A DNA stretch of 64,000 nucleotides from Mesotaenium endlicherianum (lineage: Eukaryota > Streptophyta > Zygnematophyceae > Zygnematales > Mesotaeniaceae), in assembly GCA_009602735.1 (NCBI GenBank), contig WELA01010273.1, positions 220,011-284,010 on the forward strand, written 5' to 3'. The notes below the pieces were generated by a model that ran no database searches, had not been told where the DNA came from, and worked only from the letters and a program-made list of their open reading frames with translations. Position numbers and translations under genes: made by a program. This document shows, one piece after another, positions 21,882 through 30,330 of the stretch. The stretch's first letter is position 1. Every line of letters begins with the position of its first letter.

Positions 21882-23720
21882 GTCCAGACCTTCCTTTCAC
21901 CATCATCACGGACGCATCAAACTTTGCAGTGGGAGCCATTCTCTTCGAGGACCAGGGCAAAGGATTGCAACCTGTGGCATATGAGAGCAGGAAGTTGAGT
22001 CCCGCTGAGCAGAACTATGCAGCACACGAACGGGAGATGTTGGCTATTATCCAGGCTTTGAAAATTTGGCGATGTTATGTGAACGGCCGGAAGGTGTTCA
22101 TCAAGACCGACCACAAGAGCTTGGAGAAGTTTATGACGCAGCCAACGTTGACACCAAGACCGGCAAGGTGGATGGAGTTTCTGCAACAATTTGACCACAA
22201 GATTGAGTACTTACCTGGGAAGATTAACCCTGCAGACGCTTCATCCAAGAGGTGTGACCTTGCAGCTGTCTCAGTCATCAAGGACAGTATGGACTTCAAG
22301 GAGAAGCTTCAGAGAGGTTATGAAGAGGACTCAGAGTTTGTTCATGGTGGAGCAGCTGAGTTCAACTCAAGTATGCAGAAGGACGGCATATGGTATTATG
22401 GTGATTCCAAGAAGGTGGTGGTACCTGACATCAAGGAGCTACGAGACTTACTACTTGCGGAGCATCATAATTGCTTATATGCTGGACAATTTGGAAGCGA
22501 GAGTACTATTGGAGAAATATGGACAAGGACATCGAGGAGTGGATTGGGAGTTGTGATGCGTGCCAGAGAAACAAGACACCAAATCAAAAGAAGGGAGGTA
22601 CATTGCAGCCCCTGCCTATTCCAGAGTATCCTTGGGAGCAGATTGCTATGGACTTCATCACATCGTTACCAGTCAGTGGTCAAGAGCACGATGCAGTATG
22701 GGTTGTGTCTGACAGACTCAGCAAGATGGCTCACTTCATTCCCATGAAGAAGACTTTTACGGCAGCGAATGTGGCACGGCTATTCTTTGATCATATTTTC
22801 AGGCTACATGGGTTGCCGAAGGTGATTGTTTCAGATCGGGATCCAAGGTTTACTAGCACTTTTTGGCGGTCATTGTTTACTTTGATGGGGACCAAGCTGA
22901 GTATGAGCACTTCCTATCACCCTCAGACAAATGGGCAGAGTGAGAGGCTTAACAGAACTCTGCAAGAGGTGCTCAGGAGTTTCACTATGGAGGACCCTTC
23001 AGAGTGGGACAAGAAGCTGCAAGGATTGGAGTTTGCCTACAACAACAGCATGCAGGGATCCACCAAGCAGTCATCATTCGCTATGGTTTATGGGTGAGAA
23101 GTATATCATCCAGGGAACATCTTGTTGGAGAAGGCCAAGGAGACTCAGGTTCCTACTACACAAGCTTTTATGGAGCAGATGGCCAACACTTGGCATATGG
23201 CGAAGACGTGTATTCGGAAGACACAGGAAGAGCAGGTCAAGCATGCTAACAAGCACAGGAGGGAAGTGACATTCCATGTGGGCGACAAAGTACTCTTGTC
23301 CACCGAGAACCTACCTTTCACAGGCAAGAGGAAACTGCGGGCACGGTTTACAGGTCCCTTTGTAGTGCTCAAGCAGGTGAATCCAGTGGCCTACAAGTTG
23401 GAACTTCCTTCAGGCTGGCGTATCCATGATGTGTTCCATGTCACTTGTCTGCGGCCATACGTTGACCCAAATGAAGGACATCCAGGAAGACTACCTACAC
23501 CGCCACCACCGGTCGAGATCGATGATGTATTGGAGTATGAAGTGGAGGCGATTGTCGGCGATCGACGAGTCAAACAAGGTCAACGATTTCTCCAAGAGAA
23601 TGTGGTCAAGTGGAAAGGCTACCATGCGGACGTCAACACTTGGGAGCCAGAGGCCAACTTGACTCATTGTAAGAGTAAGTTTAGACGTTATCTGCACAAT
23701 GCGTCGAGGACGTCGCATCT

Positions 23721-23731
23721 TGAGGAGGGGG
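23721..23731 (+). other. Polypurine tract of element C
   Basis: GAGGAGGGGGA lies four bases before the start of the C 3' LTR. Confidence 0.7.
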
Positions 23732-23735
23732 ATGA

Positions 23736-24476
23736 TGTAAGGTCATAGGTTTATAAAGTGCATTTTTGAGTTTCATGAAAGTATCTTTTGATTGCTTAGA
23801 AGTCTAGACTGCATTTTTGTGGATATTTTGATATAAAGTTCACCGAATTTGGTCAAGTATTGAGAGTGTTCTGGATTTCCGAAGTTTAATTAGTTTTGAG
23901 GTTGGTTGACGACTGTCCTTAATTCGCGGTGAGCGCGACCGTCGGATTGACCGACAGCGTCGAGCGATCTGGCCCATTGGAGTGAACTCGAACCTTAACG
24001 TAAGTTCGGCTGACGCGGAGTGCCGACTAGGTCGATTTTCTTAGAAGTTTCGATTTAGCCTAGCGCGTCTAAGATAGAATATTCTAATAATGTCGATGTA
24101 TGTATGTGGACGTCAGTTCGGCTCGACATGTGAGATGAGACTGATCTGGCGTACACACAAATATTTTGGAAGGGATGATTTGACGAGCAGTTAGGAAAAT
24201 CCGTAGCTTCCTCCTAGAGAGGAGCACTTAGGCTGAAAATCATAAATAGGCATTTCTTTGTTTCTTATCAGTTTTCACTTCTGTAAATTTCTACGGGTCT
24301 GTAATGACAAGGCCTTCCATCCTACACCATTTGTGAGCAGTTTCTTGCCACTCAAAATGTCAAGTAATTTTCCTAAGCTTTCTAAGCAATATGCCGCTGC
24401 ACTCTTTAGTATGATTGCAACTAGTTCTTTTCCTCGTGAGTCACTACGCTTCCACTAGGGCACTCTGCCCCTTTCA
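23736..24476 (+). repeat. Family C 3' LTR
   Basis: This 741-bp LTR reads TGTAAGGTCATAGG...GCCCCTTTCA. It is followed by ATGAC and then by family B sequence that continues from 12343. A second, solo copy lies at 42098-42828. Confidence 0.92.
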
Positions 24477-24735
24477 ATGACGCACTGTTATTCACAGGTC
24501 GGTTACCTATCCAGCCGGGATTAGTCCCCACTGTCCGAGATGGTGACCCTGAGGATTATGAGATGGATGAGATTTTAGAAGCTCGCTCTGTCCGTTGATC
24601 ATCTAAATATGTCATGAAATATTTGGTCAGATGGAAAGGTTACGATTTCTCTAGGGACACTTGGGAATTTAAGGACCATTTGACCAATGCCAAAGGGGCG
24701 TTGAAACTGCAACACCTCCTTAACTGTCATTTTAG
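24477..24735 (+). pseudogene. Family B chromodomain piece (B2)
   Basis: This continues the B2 integrase tail from across element C. The chromodomain region holds YLVRWKGYDFS and TWEFKDH. It ends shortly before the polypurine-like tract. Confidence 0.85.
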
Positions 24736-24770
24736 CTGACATGTGAAGGTGACAAGAGGTCCTATCTCCA

Positions 24771-24886
24771 TTTAAGTTGGAGGGGAAATGTGCCCGAAAG
24801 TGACTGTTAATGATAGTTTGTGACAGTAGGTGACAGTAAGTGACAGTTGTGACAATTAGCCCACCTTAAAAATTAAGTTGGAGGGA
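24771..24886 (+). other. Two polypurine-like tracts around a GTGACAG array (B2)
   Basis: TTTAAGTTGGAGGGGAA (24771-24787) and AATTAAGTTGGAGGGAG (24871-24886) both resemble the LTR-adjoining tract of family B. Between them are about five GTGACAG/GTGACTG units. This is the clearest example of the spacer that precedes the extra frame. Confidence 0.65.
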
Positions 24887-25083
24887 GTGGGATAACATCT
24901 CGAGAACCAGCCGATCGTCTTTACAAATCCATTCTCCACACTCAATTGCACTCACATTCACTTCTCTCTCAATCACATTCCCACTTTCTGCTTACTCACA
25001 CCAGGTATTGCATACCCTGTAACTCTCACTACTACGTTCTTACCTGTCAAAGTACTCGAGGATTGTGAACGATATCACGATTT

Positions 25084-25117
25084 TACTAACTCAATTGTGT
25101 TAAGTTTGAGCAAGATG
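25084..25117 (+). promoter_or_regulatory. Candidate branch point and splice acceptor before extra frame (B2)
   Basis: TACTAAC at 25084-25090 is followed about 23 nt later by AG at 25113-25114, which touches the ATG at 25115. The same layout precedes the extra frame in B4, B5 and B6. Confidence 0.5.
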
Positions 25118-27008
25118 ACCCAGAAGTTTGAACACAAGAGGAAAAGAAGAGCGGACGAGGCACAGGCAAAATGCACGGAATTCTACGGCGACATCGAATC
25201 ACCCTCCATCTTATCTTGGGAATCAGAGCGACTTCGACTGCAACGGGAGGCTAAGACGAAGAAGGATGAGGAAGAACAAGCCAGATTGAGACAGGAAGAA
25301 CAGGACACAAAAGCTGCCGAGGAAGCCAAGAAGGCAAAAGAAGCCAGGCAAGCTGAGGAGGAACAGAGGAGAATCAAAAGCTATCGTTGCACGGTGATGG
25401 GTAAGGGCTTTGATCTTTTGGAAGAAGCCTTCAAGTTTGCCCAGAGAAGCCGAAGTGAGTCACACAAGGACATACTACAGCGGAAAGGGGAGACATCCTA
25501 AGCTTTGACAAATACATAGAGGTCAGCACAGGGCTTCTATGGTACTATGACTTAATTTTGAAAATCAGATACGGCTCATACGGATTCGCCAATTTGTCGT
25601 ACGTACAAAACGTGAGAGTCAAACCTGTCGTTGGAATACGCCGAAATACGTGAGTATCGGTAGAATAAACCGACTATAAATCGGAAATGAATCAAAAAAT
25701 CTGCGTATACGCCAATATGGAGTATCACGATACGAGTATTTGAAAAAGTACGATTTGGCCAAAAGAGGCTGAACGGGAGTATTTTAAAACTAGGTGCTAT
25801 GACTATGCCAGGATGGTGGGATATACGGTCCGAGAGGCCAATGCATTGGCCCAGATAAATGAATCTGAAACTGTGCCAATACCTGGGATTTGGGGCACAG
25901 ACAGGGTCATCAGGTTGATCCCTATGCATACAGACAGCTTCAAGGATGCCACTTCCCACAATCGATTCAAGACCATGTATAACGAGGTGGAGAGAAGAAG
26001 CTGGGAGTTCTTGGCGAGGGAGACCAGCCAGCTGGATTTCTCGGACACTGGTACCCCTGTACTCTGGAGAGGACAGACCCTGCTTTCTTTTTGCAGCCCA
26101 CTGACTGGCAGTGGATGACCATTAACATGAGGGACCAGCTAAATGACAGCTGAGAAAGACGATTTTGTGGCAGACTTGCAGGGGAAAATGGTGCTGCCAC
26201 CTCACATTGCAGGATGGGACCCAAGACTGGACGGAGTCAGGGGCTGCATGAATCAGGAGACACAGGAGGATAGGACCAGGGTCGGAGAATCTTTCTCTAA
26301 GAGAAAGCTTGCTTATGCCAAATGGGCGAGTAAGCAAGGAGAGAAGGACCTATATGCGGTCAGGACCCAACAACTCTCACCAGCACCCAAAAGGGGGAGG
26401 TCAATGTGATACTCTTTTTCTCGGAAACAACTGAAGGAAATGACCAAAAAGATTCCATAAGTCTTAGAAGAGCAGGAGGACAAAGAAGAGGACGGTGCAA
26501 GAGAGGAGTCTAGCCCTGTTGAGGTACGGACCCCTGCTACATCCCCCACTCTGCAGAAGACTGGGAGGTCCTTGGCACAGGCAGCCTTGCAGCAGCTTGG
26601 GGATACCAGCCCACCGAGAGATCCAGATCTCCAGTGGCTGGGAAGTTTTAGTAAGAGGAGTCCGACCCCAGGAGGTGAGACTTAGTCAGACAGAGCAGAC
26701 ATGAGGGTTGCAAACGAGGCAGCCGGAGGGCAGCCAGTATCCCCCTCTCATAGAGGGCACGTGCCCTTAGCCCATGTCATGCAGCACCCTTCTAACATGC
26801 TACTGTATGTTCTTGTCAGTGTAAGAGCTGCACAAGAGAGAGCTGTCTCCATCAACTTGCAAACTGTGCAAGAGCAGGCTGCCAAGTTGCCACGATCTCC
26901 TCTCGGTTCACCTTGGTCTGAGCCTCCAGGTTTCAGGAGATCACCAGATAGGAGAAGAAGGTCCAGTTCCAGGTCTCGCTCCCCAGAAGATAGAGCCCGG
27001 GTACATAG
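25115..27008 (+). pseudogene. Family B extra 3' frame (B2), carrying a small DNA insertion
   Basis: The start MTQKFEHKRKRRADEAQ is shared with B4 and B5. A charged coiled-coil segment follows, then the core motifs YARMVGYTVREA, PIPGIWG, NEVERRSWEFLARE and LPPHIAGWDPRLDGV, then FSKRKLAYAKWA, an acidic stretch, GHVPLAHVMQHP and an Arg/Ser tail (RRRRSSSRSRSPE). A 244-bp DNA-transposon-like insert lies at 25553-25796. It is a broken copy. Its function is unknown; see B6 for the whole version. Confidence 0.85.
25553..25796. mobile_element. Small non-autonomous DNA transposon-like insertion (244 bp)
   Basis: An 8-bp duplication CTATGACT flanks it (25545-25552 and 25797-25804). Removing one copy and the insert restores the family B extra frame (a Y-Y-D-Y-A-R-M stretch as in other copies). 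The left end TAATTTTGAAAAT is an imperfect inverse of TAGTTTTAAAAT at the right end, offset by four bases. Length, 8-bp duplication and short inverted ends suit a hAT-like MITE; a 9-bp duplication with one mismatch (Mutator-like) is possible. No coding capacity. Confidence 0.6.
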
Positions 27009-27124
27009 TTCGCTGTCGTCTTTGTTTTAGAGTCAATCTGCTTTTGTGTTGCATGTGAGTTACTTGTGTAGTCAGATAGTTAACATGTGTTGTCGAGACG
27101 ACCAACAATTGAAGTTGCAGGGAT

Positions 27125-27835
27125 TGTAGTGAATTCGCGTATTGGATAGATATAAATGTCATGTAATATAATAATCAAATAAGTTAGTTCATATTAAGTC
27201 TGCTAGATTTCTAATACTTGGTTTAACAACTTAGCCGGGAGCAGCAGGTTGAAGTCAATTAGGTCAGCCTGCTGACTTAGGTGAGCTTGCTGACACATTC
27301 TTTGACAATCAGCTGACTGCCGTACTCGGTAGCAGCAAATTGCCTAGTTATGCATAGTTAAGTGTGGTGTGGTGTGCTAGATGAGTGGCCAGATGTCACC
27401 CTTAAGGTGGATGGCGATTCGGGATGATGGGAGATGGCTGTGGATTTGGTTAGCCGAAGTCCTACCAACGTGGTCAACCCCCGGGTAGGCGATGCGATCG
27501 CACTTGTCGTTGAACAGTAAACTTATTCCATGTACATATGCCGAGTTCGGCATTCGGAAACGAGGCCAACTCTCTTGTACAGCTTACTGAGAGAGATCTG
27601 AATCCAAGGCGAGGGGCCATTGGTACGAACTGTCTTCTAACCTTGCTTATGTATGAGTTTACTGATTGCATGATTGATGCTCGTTTACTTGCATTTGACT
27701 TGTGAGTGTTGTTCACTGCTAGTGTATTGTCTTTTGCTGTAAAATCAGTTAACGTAAAATACCATAAAGATTACTTGCTGATATAAAGATCTTTTATTAA
27801 TTGTTAATCTCCTATTGGTAAGTCGATTCATTTCA
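27125..27835 (+). repeat. Family B 3' LTR (B2)
   Basis: This 711-bp LTR reads TGTAGTGAATTCG...GTCGATTCATTTCA in plus orientation. It is preceded by a decayed polypurine tract (GTTGCAGGGAT). It is more diverged than the B6 LTRs. After it comes family B protease sequence of another copy. Confidence 0.88.
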
Positions 27836-28232
27836 GGTAGGAAAGGCAAGGGCAATTTTTGACAGAGGAACGACATATACTTTTCTCCATAAGGACTTAG
27901 TTAAGCGGCTAAAGCTCCTTTGTCACCCTAAGAGATAAAAGATATTTCTTGGAGATGCCTCCTCAAGTATCTCGAGAGAAATTGGTACGAAGCCTATTGA
28001 GGTCGAGTTAGGTTCTAGCATTATGAACCCTAAACCCTAACTATACGCTTATGTTTGAGGTACTCAACACTGGCTTTTATAATCTTGCGCTAGGAAGGTC
28101 GTTGCTGACTAGAAATCAAGCTGAAGTGTGTTGGAGCAGAGGTACAGTTAAAGTGAGAGGAGCCAGTGATGGGCAGACTAATTAGGCCCCCAGTGAAATG
28201 CACGTTGCTGAATGCAATGGAGTTCACGTCCT
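27836..28232 (+). mobile_element. Family B fragment B3 (protease region)
   Basis: It corresponds to B1 3225-3680: the protease strand around DGG, the HKDLVKRL motif, and the region with EVLNTGFY and [14 protein letters not shown]. It lies directly after the B2 LTR, so B2 probably entered a B3 copy whose other half is gone. It is a short, broken scrap. Confidence 0.8.
28026..28040 (+). repeat. Two telomere-like CCCTAAA units within B3
   Basis: AACCCTAAACCCTAA replaces or extends the sequence found at this place in other B copies (GCAGTTCTAACTGAAACG). It is the second telomere-type tract in the window, in the opposite strand sense to that at 10073. Confidence 0.55.
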
Positions 28233-29076
28233 GTTACTGGTCCTGAGGCTGGTCCTTCACGTCCTGTTGCTGGTGGAGATTCGTCGGCTTCTAGTACCGC
28301 TTCTGGAAGTAAATTCTCCCCCCTCGTTCCTCATGGCCTTGTATGTGGAGGACAGTCATTGCACCTGAACGCCCTCAGTCGCCCCCACATGACTGTCTTG
28401 ACAGCGATGATGATGAAGACCTACAAGCTCCTGAGGTCAATTCCCCTACTTCTCCTAATCGTCGAGCAACACCACCTGCTACTGTGGACCCTGGCCTGCC
28501 ACCCAAGCATCACCAAACGTTAAGGATGCAGGTAGTCCGCTCACCTCGCTTTGCGTGTACTTCCTTGTCTGCGACGCCATCAAACGCCCCTGCTCTTTCT
28601 TCCACCCAAGGTGATCAAGGCCAACCATCATTAAAAGCCTGCCTTCAAGAATGGTCCATCAGGTAAGCGTAGGAAGAAGTTTGATTCATTTGTCGCTGCT
28701 CGTGGTGATCTTGCTGATGCTGCTAGTAGAAACTCACAGCACCAAGAAAAGATGCAGGAAGTGCGATTGAGAGTGTTAAAGAGCAAAGGAAGCAGCTAGC
28801 AATAAACTGGCAGACGCAGATAAGTACTCCATGATGAAAGATATGCATGATGCAAAGATGCAGCAGCAAGACAGCCATGTTCTATTTTAGATCAAACACC
28901 TCTCTGCTCAGCTAGACCTGCGGTACAAAATGTTTGACAGACGTATGACATTGCAGGAGAATAGCAGTAGTGTCGTAGCTGACAATGGAGGTCCTGGACA
29001 GGCAAGGAACATGTCCCCATCCACCCCGCTATATGGCAAGCACCTATTTAGAGGCTCTTCTATCGAAGCTGCATAA
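28233..29076 (+). pseudogene. Eroded coding fragment, unrecognised (possible MYB/SANT-type relative)
   Basis: Plus-strand frames show a Ser/Pro/Asp-rich stretch (CLDSDDDEDLQAPEVNSPT near 28400), then a basic motif GKRRKKFDSFVAAR near 28665, then a predicted helical/coiled part (QEKMQEVRLRVLK, DADKYSMMKDMHDAKMQQQ, HLSAQLDLRYKMFDRRM) to about 29075. The coding sense passes between frames several times, so it is not functional. The plan of acidic linker, basic patch and C-terminal helix is reminiscent of MYB/SANT-type proteins carried by some DNA transposons, but this is a guess from appearance. It begins abruptly where B3 ends. No start is visible. Confidence 0.35.
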
Positions 29077-29130
29077 GTTTTTTTGGAGGTTTTTTGGAGG
29101 TTTTTGTGGAGGTTTTTGGAGGTTTTTTTG
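29077..29130 (+). repeat. GGAGGTTTTT simple repeat
   Basis: Four to five tandem units of GGAGGT(T)4-6, one with an extra GT, close the eroded coding fragment. Confidence 0.8.
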
Positions 29131-29726
29131 ATAATTTCAAACATGGGAAACATAAAATTGTCACAACATGTCTCCAATCACCCTTTGTCCCCTCAAGCCT
29201 GCGTCAGCCTTCTTGCACGTTGTTGGTGAATAAATTCCTACAAGCTGTCGTGGGAACGGTGTCACAAAAACTAGGAGCATTATCAGCTAACCACATGACA
29301 GGCATATCCATACTGGTGCGTTTCAATTGAAAAGTGATGTTTTCCCGTTTAAATTCATTTCGCGCACGTTATCACATCTCACATCTCATCACTACGACTG
29401 TATGCTCCCCGATTGTATCTGTGACTGTGTGTGAGTCCAGTGTTCATTTTAGCAGTTGGATCAGGACTCGTTTTTCTTCAACAAACTAGGCCAAATCCTC
29501 TTGAAAGCAAACAAATAATCGTGGTTGGGTTCATAACTACTTCTTCATTCGCAAAAGAGCTACGGTGCTCATTCATGTTATTGAGCTTGCTAAAATGAAA
29601 CAAGTGGCATTATGTGCTAGGTGTCCGGATGGAGTACGGCCCACGGGTCGTGATCTTCTGGTTCTGAATATGCGATTTGGATTAAGGAGCGAATCCGCAA
29701 AGAGTTTGCTGATGAACTTATAGTTA
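29131..29726. other. Unassigned segment before B4
   Basis: These 596 bases show no family match and no convincing frame. The open stretch 29094-29330 starts in the simple repeat and has no recognisable motif. The segment ends where family B LTR homology begins. Confidence 0.4.
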
Positions 29727-30211
29727 ACCACAATTCAAATGCAAGTAAACTCGCATCAATCATGCAATCATACATAAGCAAGGTTAGAAGACAGTTTGAA
29801 TCAATGGCCTCTCGCCTTGGATTCAGATCTCTCTCAGTAAGCTGTACAAGAGAGTTGGCCTCGTTTCCGAATGCCGAACTCGAGAGCAATATCTTGGGCT
29901 ATGAATGCACACATACTTGATATATATGATGAATCTGCATCTCTTTCCGTCGTGCACTCATCTAGCACACCACACATAGATGCGTAACTTGGCAGTTCAC
30001 TGCTATCGAATACGATAGACTGTCAAAGAATGTGTCAGCAAGCTAACCTAAGTCAACAGGCTGACCTAGTTGACTTCAGCCTGCTGCTCTCGACTGAGTC
30101 ATTAAACTGAGAATCTTAAATCCAGCAGACTTAATATCAACTAACGGTACAGCAGCTGAACTTAATTATTATATAACTATTTGTATTCATCCAACATACT
30201 GATTCATGACA
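29727..30211 (-). repeat. Family B 3' LTR (B4), partial
   Basis: The U3-side part of the LTR, ending TGATTCATGACA on the plus strand, is followed by the polypurine tract AATCCCTCCAACTTAA (30212-30226). The last ~230 bases of the LTR (left side here) are missing or replaced. Confidence 0.85.
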
Positions 30212-30330
30212 ATCCCTCCAACTTAAACTGTTATCGATTCGACAACACCTGTTAACTATCTGACTACAAAAGTAACTCACATGCAACACAAAAGCAGACT
30301 TATTTTGAAACAAAAGACCACAGCAAACTC

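Larger units (their letters stand above)
19572..23735 (+). pseudogene. pol: Family C protease-RT-RNase H-integrase-chromodomain remains
   Basis: The order is the end of protease (ILGRPWLRKANPQVHW near 19620), RT ([20 protein letters not shown] near 20235, GLFEFTVM near 20430, FVDDILIY near 20545), then after D the RNase H (TIITDASNFAVGAILF from about 21897), integrase (CDACQRNKT near 22555, MDFITSLP near 22650, [13 protein letters not shown] near 22830, QTNGQSERLNR near 22925) and chromodomain (VVKWKGYHADVNTWEPE near 23605). The 920-bp D unit splits it between RT and RNase H. Gag and the start of protease are absent. It is broken, with few breaks for its age. Confidence 0.9.
12344..24476 (+). 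mobile_element. Family C Ty3/gypsy element, itself invaded by A2 and D
   Basis: It has a 5' LTR stump (12344-12942), protease-to-chromodomain remains (19572-23735, split by D) and a 3' LTR (23736-24476). It is flanked by GTGAC and ATGAC, an imperfect 5-bp target duplication, in B2. Gag, the end of the 5' LTR and the start of protease are gone, together with the end of the A2 3' LTR, as if by one deletion at 19571/19572. The two LTRs differ by roughly 10% by eye, so it is older than A2. It is broken, with a handful of breaks besides the deletion. Confidence 0.88.
8303..27835 (+). mobile_element. Family B element B2, split by element C (broken)
   Basis: B2 consists of a gag fragment (8303-8787), a short gag/protease piece (9905-10072), RT to integrase (10101-12343), then after the family C insertion the chromodomain (from 24477), the spacer, the extra frame (25115-27008) and a 3' LTR (27125-27835). 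The sequence at 12343 continues exactly at 24477 when aligned with B1, with GTGAC and ATGAC at the two sides of C as an imperfect 5-bp target duplication. Its 5' LTR is absent. The left join at 8302 is to B1. It has many breaks and is clearly old. Confidence 0.85.

Noticed and set aside
24799-24856. GTGACAG units as a microsatellite
   Set aside because: Spacing and units vary, and the array occurs at the same place in several copies, so it is a feature of the element rather than random slippage.
28212-28666. Intact host gene
   Set aside because: The coding sense changes frame several times, no start is seen, and its left end is a join with family B.
29077-29130. CRISPR-like array
   Set aside because: It is a simple GGAGGTTTTT repeat without spacers, in a eukaryotic repeat region.
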